Below, piece by piece: positions 33,192 through 45,029 of a stretch of DNA of 64,000 bases. The stretch is from positions 2,480,001 to 2,544,000 of the forward strand of contig JAPEHQ010000003.1 in assembly GCA_027405735.1 (NCBI GenBank), in the 5' to 3' direction. The translations under genes were made by a program, and so were the position numbers. Source of the DNA: Mucor racemosus. Lineage: Eukaryota; Mucoromycota; Mucoromycetes; Mucorales; Mucoraceae. The notes beneath the pieces are model-generated. The model was given only the letters and a program-made list of their open reading frames with translations. It did no database searches and was not told the origin of the DNA. How positions within the stretch are numbered: the first letter of the stretch is position 1; each line of letters begins with the position of its first letter.

Positions 33192-35551
33192 ATGACTAAG
33201 AAAACTGCAACTGCATCTATTGATAGTAGAATGTCCGCTTCATCTTCTACCTTGATTGATAATGATATTGATATGATCAATATGATTGTCACTAATGATA
33301 TTGATACGGTCAATACTGATATGGTTGACAACAACCAAAATGATGGTTCCAATGTAATATATGACATGGCAAGGAGTCTTGAAATTACTGCTGAACAAGC
33401 TCAAGATAATAGACCCATGAACACTAAAAAAGCATATTCAGCGAAAGCTAAAGAGTTTCTTACATGGGCAGAGAAAACCTTTGTACATGAAGATAAATTG
33501 CAAAGAGGAATTGTTTCTGGGGAAAAATTAAATTATTTTCTACACAAGGAGGTGAAAGCAAAGAATATTGCTAATGAATTTAGCTTTTGATACTAACTGT
33601 CTTGTACGCCCTTATTATCCCAGGTTTTAAATCGTTTCTCTCGCAGAAAAACGAAAACAAAAGCAGCTCAAAGAATCAAATTTTCAACTGTCGAACAATA
33701 CATAGCAGCAATTACAGATCTATACAAGACACAAGTTATAAAGAAAATAAATTGTAATAAAAATCCAAGAAAAGTAATTGCAAGCGTATTGAAAAGTGCT
33801 AAAGAACGAGAATTCCAGACCAAGAGATCTAATTGCGAAGATCGTGGAGAAGGAACACTTGCCGATGGTTATACTTCATTAGATCAAGTAGCAAATGTCA
33901 TACAGTTCTATTTGAATAGCCAAAGAAATCATGGAGAAAACTTGAGAGATGCTGCCGCATTTCTTTTCTCCCATTATTTTCTACTACGAGGACAATCTAT
34001 CAGGCATGCTGAATTGACAGATTTTCAAACAGTTAATTTAGATAATGAGAGTATCAGGCCTGACATAGAATGTCCTGCTCTGGTGATGGTGTTGCGACAG
34101 GGAAAAACAAACAAAAATAACCGCTTGGAACTTGGTGGCTGCATCCGTAACACTCGCGTTGGAATTTGCCCTATAATGTCTCTTGGCCTATATTTGTTTT
34201 GGCGTTTTCATGTTGAGAATGAGCCGTTTCCCGACTTCACTACTTCTCATAATTGGTATTTTATAAAGCTTTTTAAATCTGATAACCAGGATTTAAAGAA
34301 AATCTGGAGCTACAACAGCCATCGTGATGCCGTTATAAGAGGATTAGATGGAGCAAAAATTTTCTCTAAAACAAAAACACATATAAACCGTGGCTCTTCT
34401 GCGAGGATGGCTGATCTTGCTGGTGTTCACGAAGACCAAATTCGTCGTCTCGGTCGTTGGAATAACACAACAATGAATGGTGCTTACCTTACTGGTTTGC
34501 CCAGGGAAGCAATGCGAGCAATGGCGGGTTTTACTATTCAGCAAGGACAATTTTACATTCCCAGGGCCTCACTGGATCCTCCTGAAGATTTGACCAAGTT
34601 GATTTTTCCTCTACTGGATGAATGGAACGATCGATTACTAGCTAAGAATGTTGGTAAGAATAATGGTGACCCTATGGAAGTTACCGTGGCTGCAAAAGCT
34701 TGCTTTCAACTGTTTTTTATGTTGAGAAAAATTATTATTCAAGATTCAATTGTGATGATGGAGAAATTCCCCAATCATCCATTATGGCAAAATGAATTGT
34801 TTTCTAATCCTATGTTTTTAGAATATAAAGAGTAAGCACTTGTTTGTGTTTTATATAGTATAAACTAATAAATCTTCTTCAAAGACGCATGACAGTGATC
34901 ATGAAAGATAACAATGACCCTGCAAACATTTTGCTCCAACGTTGTGTTCCAATTTTAGAGGAAAAGATACGCATAATGCATAATGACCTTTCTTCAAAAT
35001 TGAATGATCATCTCACTACTCAAGAAACAACTAATGATTATATAACCCGTCTAATTACAGGTCAAGCAAGTATAAACCTCAGCGTGAACTTACCAGATTT
35101 ACAAAATGGCCAATCTCACATCTCAGCAACCACAAAACCACAACAAAACTTGATGTCAAATTCCAATCCACCACCACCAACATTATCCTCATCATCATCA
35201 AATTCTCTTGAAGTTACAGAAAAGGTACCACATTACCAAATGAGTCGAGGAATTGTGTCCATCAAAGACTTGTGGAGAGAGTGGAAACATGGTTTGTGCG
35301 GTGGATATGCGGTACAAGATTTGGAAGAAAAGTTTGGAACAAGATGGAGACGAGCAGAGAAGGAAAAGAAGTTCTTCAATAGAAGAAAACTTATCATCAA
35401 GACAATCGAGGATTACGCCATGAAAAGGAACATTAGTTTAGAAACTGCAGTAAATATTGCAGAACGAAGAAGATCACAGAAAGGATACTCGTTGCATTGG
35501 TTGGCGAATAACAAAATTGAAATCTTTGGAGTCAATGATGGCTCATTGTAA
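33192..35551 (+). CDS. Crypton tyrosine recombinase with C-terminal GCR1_C-type DNA-binding domain
   Basis: Exons 33192-33551, 33624-34831 and 34885-35551 join in frame to 744 residues; the joins read FLHKE-VLNRF and LEYKE-RMTV. Residues about 60-180 form the N-terminal core-binding part (KKAYSAKAKEFLTWAEKTF). The catalytic part shows Arg247 in SIRHAEL, Lys281 in RQGKTNK, His373 and Arg376 in THINRGSSAR, Trp399 in LGRWNN and the nucleophile Tyr408 in GAYLTGLP. This is a complete R-K-HxxR-W-Y set. After a low-complexity Pro/Ser linker, residues about 610-700 (SRGIVSIKDLWREWKHGL, AVQDLEEKFGTRWRR, FFNRRKLIIKTIEDYA) match the GCR1_C fold, which binds DNA in yeast glycolytic activators and is a hallmark of fungal Cryptons. 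It should cut and rejoin DNA in the nucleus through a 3'-phosphotyrosine link. An AATAAA follows the stop by about 70 bases. Confidence 0.9.
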
Positions 35552-35759
35552 TAGCTTTTTCTATTCTTTCTTTGCATTTCTTTATATTTTATTATTATTT
35601 TTATATATATACATATATATTCAATAAATAAACATCATTCAGCTTACTGTAAATACAACAAGTATCATAATATCATATTGAAGTCTAAGCATAACATTTT
35701 ACAAAATAAAGTCGATCTTGCCATGATTGTATTGACATAAATTTATTATTTTTTCCCTG

Positions 35760-35872
35760 GGGACTTGATCCGTAAATAAGTGCACTTATTTACGGTTGTT
35801 TCTCAAATAAGTGAGCTTATTAGCATACTGGGTTCTAATCGTGTAGGGGACTTCCGGGACTTCCGAGGACTT
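35760..35872. promoter_or_regulatory. Right-end GGGACTT array of the Crypton
   Basis: GGGACTT at 35760-35766, 35847-35853 and 35856-35862, then AGGACTT at 35866-35872. The last three are spaced 9-10 bases apart, one helical turn. All point the same way, towards the right border. Tandem sites of this kind suit a multimeric binding protein, presumably the element's own recombinase. Confidence 0.55.
35770..35795. repeat. Perfect 26-bp palindrome in the Crypton right end
   Basis: The half-site CCGTAAATAAGTG is followed at once by its exact complement. A looser second copy of the core (AATAAGTGAGCTTATT) lies about 12 bases downstream. It could be a dimer binding site or a cruciform-forming end structure. 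It lies 90 bases from the right border. Confidence 0.75.
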
Positions 35873-35888
35873 CGACACAAAATAATAG

Positions 35889-36850
35889 TTTTTATCACAG
35901 CTTAAAACCTATAGTGACGGGACTCCAAAATCGATTTCAAAAATGGACGAAAAATGAATCAAAAAACAAAATTGTTTAAATGTTCATGAACTGCAAAGTA
36001 ACTCGACCTAGCATATTAAATAGTTTTTGTACAGTTTTGGATTCTGCATCCATCTAAATAAAATTCAAACAAACAATTCACATTAAAATTTGCGTAAAAT
36101 GCAATTGAAATGTTTGAGGTTTTTTGAAGATACACATCACTTTTTATAAGCATAAATAAAATAAAATAAATTGCAATGATGCACAACACAATTACCTATC
36201 GATCGAGCTATTGCTGAACCTTTTAGCTGCATTTTTCATTGAGAAAGCAAGATTTTTGTCCAATTTTTTTTCAGATTCAGAATTTGGATGAGGGTATACA
36301 AGGGGAAAATGTATGCTAGAAATGGAGGTACCTTTTTGTACACATTTTTGAGGATATCTCCACGAAAAATCAATATTTTGAAAAACTCTAAATTGGATCC
36401 GAGAGAGCTTAACGAGCTTAATGACATGAATGCAAAAAAAATGTTGCTCAATTTAACCAATATTTTGAAAACTACTATAGAAATGTCAAAAAAATGAAAA
36501 AAAATAAAATTGCTCAGAATTTTTTTATATTAAAATATGTTATATAGCACTTTAAAACAAGTAAGTTTTATTATTAAAAAGTGTTAGTATAGCTTAATGT
36601 TTTGTAGAGATATGAAGCCTCAAAGTTTATGAATTCTAGTAGTGAAATACCTGTAAAATCTGAAACATTAGCACTAAAAAATTCATATCAACTGCAAAAA
36701 ATAGGATATTTCCAAATAATTGTTTTTAGATTAAATTTGAACATCTCAGGTACATTGTCATATTATTTTCTCTTAGTGTTATTTAGTGAAAAGAAAAGTT
36801 GAGCATTGATGAAAAATGAGACCCAATTTTCAAGGAAACAGCGATGAATT
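35889..36850 (+). repeat. Family B repeat, copy 3, right part
   Basis: Resumes with TTTTTATCACAGCTTAAA exactly where the other copies continue after AATAATAG. The small conserved frame is present (36288-36497), but one G is missing upstream (GAATTTGGATGAGG), which removes its first 25 codons. The right end diverges after about 36850. Confidence 0.8.
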
Positions 36851-38064
36851 TTACATGTTTTATGGGGTCTTTTATTATTAAAATGACTCAGTTATTGATT
36901 AGTCAAATACTAATAGTACATTTTACTTCTAAAAAACTATTGGGAAGCAAAATGACTATAAGATTTACATTGTATTCGAAGTATATATGCACGATTAAAG
37001 TTCCTAAAAAGATGAGCACATCCCTTAAACCTTAAATAAAAGCCTCGTTGTTTACTGCAGCGAAATGTAAATTACAACCAGCTTAAGTATTGAGGACCAA
37101 GTTGAATATGATGTTGAATTAATTGAAAAAAAAATGTTTCTAGTTTTGGTGTCTTGAAACAATCCTTATAAGAGATGGTTGTATTGAAACTCAGATAATT
37201 ACCGTCAAGATATTTGAAAAGAATATCGAACTGAATTTGATAGAGTTAGGGCAATTAAAAGTTTAAAATCAATTGATTTGTATTATTTTGTATCTATACA
37301 ATGAAGTAAATCTACAATGTGCAGTTTCCAAATAGGATATATGACCTTACTCCCTGAATGCTATGCAGATTATCCAAATCCGAAATTTGAATTTGCATCC
37401 GAAATGATGTATCGGAATCTTACTAATGCGTGATCGAATTACTGCTATAACGAATCGCATAGTAATAACTCTTATTTACGTTAATACCCATCATAATCTC
37501 GGTGGGATTCTTCCAATATCAAGTTTTGAAGAAGAATTTAATGAATGATTATACCAAACTCTTGAAACGTTCAGTTTTTTCCAAGTCCATCTCTTTCTTA
37601 ATTGCTCAGTGATCAATGCTTGGTTCTCTTTTTCGCAACAGTCACTGTAACTCAAAAGCTCTTGACTTTATTGGAAGAGTGGATATAATTGGAGAGAGCT
37701 TTTCTTTCTTTTCTTTTTCTTTTTTCTTTCACCTTCATCTACAAGTCTGAATAAAGAGAAAAAACACTTATTTTTTAACAGTTTCTCGTTGAAAAATACT
37801 TTTATTGAAACAAGAAAAATATAAAAAAAGCCTTTTAATTATTGTAAAGAGGGTATAAAAGGTAAAAAGATTAATCGACAAGGTTTATTTCGATATTAAA
37901 ATACTAACTGAACAATATGTAATCATGTTAATTACAGTTACGAGCCTCTTTTCTTTTTTTTTTTTTTTTTTTCTTTTTTCGCAAAAAATTAAACCACTTG
38001 ATACCTTGTATATACCTTCTATTTTTTTCTTTCATTTTCTTTTTTATATCATTAAACACAACAA
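36851..38064. other. Intergenic and promoter region
   Basis: No gene seen. The right half (about 37700-38060) is strongly pyrimidine-rich (TTTCTTTTC-type runs), typical of the promoter and leader of an active fungal gene, here the ankyrin-protein gene. Confidence 0.45.
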
Positions 38065-38164
38065 TGTAAGCTACGCAATGATAAATTTATAATAGAGGAT
38101 GAAACAAATAATAATGAAATGTTATTTTTTTCTTTCTTTCTTAGCTTTACATTCACTCGTTCAT

Positions 38165-40903
38165 ATGATTCATTCAATATCTCAAACATCTAAACCAACA
38201 ACATATAAAGTGTCTCAAACTGATCACATATTTACAAACAAGGAACTCGATAGCTCAATTGCAAATACTGATGAAGACGATGATGAAGATATGATTAATT
38301 ATAAACCCCAGAAAAAGAAGCGTAGTCGTTTGTTAACAAACTCATCATCACCAGAACCTACATTAAAGAAAAATTCAAAAAAAGCATACCAAAATCCAAA
38401 TAGAAAAGACAAAGCTGGACGCACAAAGATATTCTCTGCTACTACGGCTGGGCATCTAGACAAAGTGAAAGAATTAATCGATTGCGGTGCTGATGTCAAT
38501 TTTAAAGATAATGCTGGGTGGACGCCTTTGCATGAAGCTGCGTTAAAAGGTCAATATGAAATTGCAGAATACCTTATTAATTGTGGCGCTGAAGTCAATG
38601 TTCGAGGCTTTGGATTAGATACCCCCTTGCACGACGCTTGTAACAGCAATTCACCCGAGTGTGTTCAACTATTAGTAGACGCAGGCGCCGATGTATTTGC
38701 ATTAAATGAAGCCGAGAAAAGACCTATTGATTTATGTTCTGATACTAACTGTCAACGTATTGTACAAATCAAAATGAAGCAATTGGATCAGTTACTCGCT
38801 CGAGATAAAAACGGCCGATCATCCTTACACCGTGCTTGTTTAGCTAATAAATTAGAAAAGGCCCGGTCTTTAATTGAACAAGGTGCTGATGTTCATGCTA
38901 AAGATGATGAAGACGCAACGCCACTTCATTTAGCTTGTGCATGTGGTCATGTAAATATCGTTAAATTATTGATTGATCAAGACGCCATAATCAATATTCT
39001 CGGTACAAATCAAATGGATACACCTTTGCATGAAGCTAGTCGTCATGGACATCAAGAAATAGTCAGCTTATTAATTAATGCAGGAGCAGATGTTAACATG
39101 GAAGATAAGGCCGGAAAGAATCCTTACCACGTTTCGGCTGCATTTCCGACTATCCGACAAATTCTAACAGCACGTATGGATGAAGTTCGATTAGAAAAGG
39201 AAGCTTGTAATGCATTAGATGAAATTGCCAGTAAAACAGCTTTACGAAACGAACCTGTGCGTCAATTAACTAGAGAAGAACGTAAAATTCAAAACTATTT
39301 GCGCGCATTTGCTAATATGGACAGCGGAAAGCAACAGCAACAACAACAGCAGCAACAACAGCAGTTGGATGAATATACTGGTCCCATCACATTACCAAAG
39401 CGTAGAAAACGAACTATTAGCCGTAGAAAATCTCTCTCTGTTGAAAGTGATGCTTCTAGCAGTAAAAAGGTCAATGTTGCAAAGTTAGATGCCTCAAAGA
39501 AAGATTCGAGTGGTAGAACACAACTTCACAAGTATGCTAAACGAGGAGACGTTGGGAGTGTAGAAAATTTATTGGAATTAGGTGCAGATGCTAACGAAAA
39601 AGACTATGCTGGTTGGACAGCACTTCACGAAGCTGCATTGAACGGACATCTCAAAGTAGTCAAAATTCTTTTAAAGTATGGTGCAGATGTCAATTCCAAA
39701 GGCGCTGATTTAGACACGCCTCTTCATGATGCCACAGAGAATAATCATTGCGATATTGTCGAGCTTTTATTAGAACGTGGCGCTGACCCGTTTGCTCGCA
39801 ATGTTCATGATGCTGAACCTATTGATATCGCTACTGAACATGAATTTCAAGACATTGTTTTAGTACTGCAAGCAGCTAATCCAGTTGTCAAAAAGAAGCG
39901 AAACAAGAAAGTACTAGTGAAAAAAGAAGATATTTCGACAGATAAACGGCCAATGACAGATGGTAAGTGTAATACAGAGACATAATTGTTACATAATTTT
40001 GGTTGCAATAAACTAACATGATTTTTTTTTTTTCGTTTAGTGCAAACAAATACCACTAGTAACAATGAAAAACTAGCTAAACCTCAAACAAAAAAACGTC
40101 GATTGATTCAAGCAGCAGATTTGGAGAAAAGCCTTGCTTCATTAACGGACAAAGAAGATGAATCAGACTTGGAAGATAATCCAATATTACGTCGTCGTCG
40201 TCCAAGACATTCACGTAACTCAGATTCTGAATATGTTGAAATTAAAAAGGAACCAGAACTTCATCTTAGGCACGAAAAGGAAAACATTGCTAAACCCGTT
40301 GTTAAACGACATCTACCTTCCAAGAAAAATCTGTATAATATATCAACAGTATCATCTGCTACACAACAAAATATAAAAACAGAACATCAACCTCATTCAC
40401 CTATCCACACTCCTCCACCAGAAAATTGGACTAAAGACAGGGAATCTTACTATTCTCCTCTTTATACTGTACAAATCAACCAACAGTCGTCTAGATATTA
40501 CGTTATTGATCTTCAAGTAAGTCTTTTTCTCGGTCTTTCTTTAGAAGAATTCTGGTCTAGTTATTCCTATTTAACTGTGAAGCGAAGACCAATCAATACT
40601 GATTGTAAAACAAGATTATGGTCCACCTTAAATAATATGGTACATGAAGATAAATCTCACTTCGTTGAACGCACTTTATATTTCATTTCATTTGATGATG
40701 TAGCCGATATAATCAAAAGAGATTTTAGCCAATTAAGTAATAAAGTTCTTACCATTACTTTGGATATTGGATATTCTGATGAACAGCAACAACAACAACA
40801 AGATCAACCAAAAAAGAAACATTGCAGTCTTCCACCAAAGATTGCCATGAAAATGAAGAAGTGTGGTTATAAATTCCAACAATATACAACACCTACACCT
40901 TAA
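38165..40903 (+). CDS. Ankyrin-repeat nuclear protein, Hos4-like
   Basis: Two coding exons (38165-39962, 40041-40903) give 886 residues. A frame upstream to 38099 would add a hydrophobic 22-residue leader. A GTAAGC...TTTCTTAG pair at 38066-38144 marks that part as a 5' UTR intron, so I start at 38165. Three ankyrin blocks lie at about residues 84-190, 215-330 and 446-560. The first and third share the order AGWT.LHEAAL, GA.VN, LDTPLHDA, GAD.FA.N and PID, typical of Hos4, the ankyrin subunit of the Set3 histone-deacetylase complex. Basic clusters (QKKKRSR, PKRRKRTISRRK) suggest nuclear import, and a poly-Gln tract separates blocks two and three. The C-terminal 150 residues (about 735-886) look folded but unfamiliar to me. 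Role in chromatin repression is inferred from architecture only; other ankyrin adaptors cannot be excluded. Confidence 0.75.
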
Positions 40904-42154
40904 AAAAAATATACCCTCAACCCTCTGTTTCAAATGTGAAAAAGATAACTACAAATCCCGTATTATATATATATATATTCACTGAAAAAAAAGCCGTTTG
41001 CCGTTATCATTTATCTATCATCTTTGCACTTTTTCTGTCTTTTTTACATGTACAAATGCATTAAACTATTCACACAATTTTTAAATAAACAAAAAAGTAA
41101 ATAAACACAAATGAACTGAAAACTTTGATATTGTAATTCCTATTAGACTTGTGATATTTCACTTGATGAAGCTCTAAATATGTCTTTTGCTTTTAGTGAA
41201 TATTGAAATAACAAAGACACACTTTCAAAACAAGGTTCATCATTCATTGCTTTTGCAGACAAAATGTTTACCAGACTTTTGGGGCATGGAACCAGTCTGT
41301 CGGGTTGAATTGTTTGGGTTCTGTATTTGTGTTAACATATCTGTATCACAGTAATTGAACAATGCATTTTTGTCCCGCAAAAGCGTACATGTAAACCAAA
41401 TATTAATTTTTCAATATATGACTACAAATACACGCAATTTTATATCATTGGTTTACGAAAAACATTGTGTTTACCAAATTTCGACAAGATCTGGGATCTA
41501 ACTATTATTGATTTCATTACTTCCCCGCTTCAAACAGAGTTTTAATCAAAAAGCAATATCTACAGGAATCGCTTTAGTAAATAGCTAAACATATTAGTTA
41601 GCTTTTTCTATAATTGTATATAATCTATGCCCTTAAAATTAATATATTTACGTTATTCTATACTATATTTCGTCGTTCCTGAATTTTTAGTCGGGAGTTG
41701 AACAATTAAATTATCCCCTGAATCGGAGTAACTATTTTTGACACTTTTTGATCCGACATTTTAAGGCCAGCGCTTTTTTTTGCAGTGCTTTCATGAGCGT
41801 TTTTGAACAATTGAAGGCTCATATTAATGTATCTGAGGCTGCTATATTGACTCTTGACATCTGAAATACACATATTCAATTTTTATTTGAGATCGAACCA
41901 TTAATAATAGCGGTTTAAGATATCCATTTGGGATGATATATGATTCAGTACTTAAAATTAGAATTTTTTGTTTTCTAAAAATGGAGATAAGTTTTTCAGA
42001 TGTCAAGCAACATAAAACTATAATCAAAAAATGTTTAATCTCTGTTGACCAAACAATAAGAATTCTCGAAAATAGTGAAAAAAAAAGGGCGGACTTTAAT
42101 TACTAATATTTTTTGCAATGTCGCGTCAGATTTGTGATATCTTATTTATTGAAA
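40904..42154. other. Intergenic between two genes pointing toward each other
   Basis: Holds the 3' flank of the ankyrin gene, with AATAAA at 41084-41089 as a likely polyadenylation signal. The rest is AT-rich spacer; no further feature seen. Confidence 0.45.
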
Positions 42155-43143
42155 TTAAAGCTTATAAACACGGTCTTGGATATAACCGAGCTCCTTCAAG
42201 AAACCTCTTAAAGTACCTTGGCTCTTATCAGGGTTCTTATCACCACTAACTGCTTCCATCAAAGGAGGAGGACCACAAACAAAGATAACTGAAGATTCAG
42301 TATCAGGCTTGGGCAAGGTGTCCTTGATCAAGTCAAGAGTAACATAGCCAGTATGACCAGTCCAGCCGGCAGCAGGCTTTTCCAAAATGTAGTGAACACT
42401 GAAACGATCAGGATAGACCTTTGCATAGCCATCCAATTCATCCTTGAACAAAATATCTTCTTCGGTTGTGTTACCAAAAATTAATGTGAATTTGGAAGTC
42501 TTATCAGTAGATTCGGGACCGAATACCTTGCGCAATAATTGAAGCTATAATTCGAAGAAAACAATATTAATAATCCAGAAGAGATATTACATCATTTCCT
42601 ATAGATATCTTACCATAGGTGTAATACCAGTACCGCCTAAATGAAAAAAAAAGGGGGTGGGGAATTATTATTTAAAATGGTATTCACAATCATCGATAAG
42701 CACATACCAGCAACCATGCCAACTTGAGCAACAGGCTTCTTTTCCCAATTCCATTTTTCAAAGGGGCCCTTGATGTCAATAGTGTCACCTACCTTCAAGG
42801 AGTGAACATGGCTACTCATGACACCTTGAGGATAGTCCTTAATGACAAAGTCAACGTAACCTGCAAGAGTTTCAACAGAGGTAGGGGTGTAAGGACGAAT
42901 TACTTCTTCAGTTTTACCATCCTTTGTGATTTTAGAACGGAAAACAACGCAAGAAGCAACAGGTAAACCAGCTACATCTGTGTCGTTGGGAAGCTTGAAA
43001 CGAAAAAGACTGACATTGTGGTTAACACGTTCAACTTTTTCGAGCTAGTTGATATCCAAGTATGAGTCTTTTTACATGATGTGTGTATTTTATAATATTT
43101 ATTTTACCTTGAAAGGTCTAAATTCAGAAGCAGAGAAAACCAT
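42155..43143 (-). CDS. NADH-cytochrome b5 reductase (FAD/NAD-dependent)
   Basis: Four exons on the minus strand (43143-43108, 43044-42708, 42636-42614, 42544-42155) give 261 residues. The third exon is only 23 bases. The enzyme passes electrons from NADH through FAD to cytochrome b5 for sterol, sphingolipid and fatty-acid modification. FAD binding is shown by RPYTPTS, NAD binding by GGTGITPM (the micro-exon) and CGPPPLMEAV, and the C-terminus LGYIQDRVYKL is typical. The family normally has 280-320 residues with an N-terminal membrane anchor. Here the protein starts MVFSASEFRPFKLEK, right at the flavin domain. Either it is a soluble form or a first exon with the anchor lies further upstream (43144-43800), where I could not find one. 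Confidence 0.85.
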
Positions 43144-45029
43144 TGATTCAAAAAAAAAATATATCTAATAAGGAAGAAAAGACAAATAGTTATGCCACAC
43201 TGGATTATTATTGTTTTAACAATTAGAGCATCCTTCGAACACCATCCACAGGGTGACGTCGAGAGAAAAATATCCCATTTGCTGGGTGCACACATAAGCG
43301 CTGTAAGGACCCACATACCATTTGCCAGGTTTCAGTGAAATGCTAGTAGAAAAATATGTGCTACCTTTAACAGCACGTTAGTGAGAGCAGATCTTTCTCT
43401 CTTTTTGTTTAAAAAAAACTCTTGCATGTAACCGTACAGTGAAACCCATTTTAACTTCAATTTGCTACTAAAATAAATCTTGTGTTTGAAACAGAAAGTT
43501 TCTTTTGCATGCAATTTAAGCTGTTACACGAGATATGTGGTGATACATCTTGTGTGAATTTTTATTGACTAAATAAAGCAAAAGCCATTTCAAGTTGAAT
43601 TGGCGCCTACATAGCACTCATATCAACGCTAGCATTTGGTGAAACATAAATTGACTGAATCTCCTACCCTGATTTTTATTACAAATATCCAGATGATATT
43701 TTCAGGATTTTTTTTATTATTTTACCGATGATTTTCAAATTATTTTTTGTTTGTACCGACAACATGGTTTTTTTTTTCCCTTTCCCTTTCCTTTTTCTTT
43801 TTTTTTTTTTTTTTTTTTTTAGTTTGTAAGCGTTACATTTAAAAGCCATTTAATACTTTTCTTTTTATTGTATTTTACTTGAATGTTAAGCCTCTCATCT
43901 ACTATGGTCACATTAACATTTAGTAGATCTCCGACTTCAAAAAGGATATTTATATTTATATCCTTTAGTGTTTTATTTTCGCAGGTACAACATTGGGATA
44001 TACAGGTATGTACTGGCAAAAAAAATCTTGAGGCATTTACGCCTCAGTTTTTCCTTTTATTCTAGAAGGGCTAAGCAACGTCTGCTCAGAACAGGGATAC
44101 TTAAAACAGCGATGAAAGTAACTCGATAATTTAGGATTTCATTACAAAAAAAAACCATATCTGTGGTTTCGTCCCCCCGCCAAATCGGAGTTAAGCCCAA
44201 ATGTTGCTAGCTTCCATGGCAACCGATTTTATATAAACCAGGTACGCCTAAATCAATTTGACAACTGTATATAGATGTAAATGAGTGGTTTATAATGAAA
44301 AATGTTGGAAAATATGGAAATGTGGTATCAATTTTGTGTGCTACGATGCAATAAAATGAAACAAGGCACGGATCAATGGATGGATTGAAGAGCGGATGTT
44401 GTATTGTGTATGCAGTATCAAGGTAAAACGATGAATAAATGAATGTTTGATTGGCTTAAGTATTCTTTTATCCTGGAACTCGGGGTTCCCTTCATTAAAA
44501 ACATTTGAAACTGAAATCAGAAGGAGGGAAGAAAAGAAAAGGGGGGACAGAAAGGAAAGAAAGCTTTGTGACAATAAGATTTTTTTTTTTCTTGTGTTAT
44601 ATATTTAGACAATTTTTTTTTTTTTTTTATATAAAATTAACAAAAAAACCCCCAAACTATTGAACTTGTTTCTTTTTTTCTCTCTCTCTTTCTTCTCTTC
44701 TTTTTTTTTTCCCTCGCTTTTTTTCTTCTTTTTCAACATATCTATATACCTCATTTTTTGCCTAATTAAGACATTCCATGCTGTAGCCTTTTTTTTTTTT
44801 TATTTTATTTAATTTTCTATATTTCTTATATTAAATATAATATAACAAACAAATATTTCTCTTTCATCTCTTTCAACATTTTCGAATTTTACACTTTTTT
44901 TTTTATATATATTATTCAACCCCTGATCGAACTTATATATATATATATAAATATATATATAAAAAAATATCATCAACATCAACATTTTAACATTGAACGA
45001 AATAATATCTTTTTAAACCATCAACAATC
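43144..45029. other. Divergent intergenic region between reductase and velvet genes
   Basis: It holds the promoters of both genes. Long T runs lie at about 43771-43821. Pyrimidine tracts and TA-rich sequence (about 44580-44960) lie before the velvet gene. Short frames on both strands (about 43820-44065) have no recognisable content. A stretch near 44165-44240 faintly resembles 5S rRNA but is not convincing. Confidence 0.45.

Larger units (their letters stand above)
32983..35878 (+). mobile_element. Complete Crypton-type DNA transposon, about 2.9 kb
   Basis: The borders are defined by the split of a family B repeat and by AAAATAATAG on both sides. The element carries one three-exon gene (33192-35551), has no long terminal inverted repeats and no LTRs, and has clusters of GGGACTT at both ends. 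Tyrosine-recombinase elements of this kind (Cryptons) are thought to move through a circular DNA that recombines with a short target. All catalytic residues are present and the frame is unbroken, so it may be recent and possibly active. Confidence 0.88.

Noticed and set aside
38099..38164. Hydrophobic N-terminal extension of the ankyrin protein
   Set aside because: It lies within a good GTAAGC...TTTCTTAG intron, and a secretion signal makes no sense for a protein with nuclear-import clusters. The ATG at 38165 is preferred.
43819..44065. Overlapping 60-66-codon frames on both strands
   Set aside because: No motif, no splice partner and no conserved copy; compatible with chance in a spacer.
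44155..44245. 5S rRNA-like stretch
   Set aside because: CAAATCGGAGTTAAGC resembles the internal control region, but the outer stems and the rest of the molecule do not match, so at most a distant relic.
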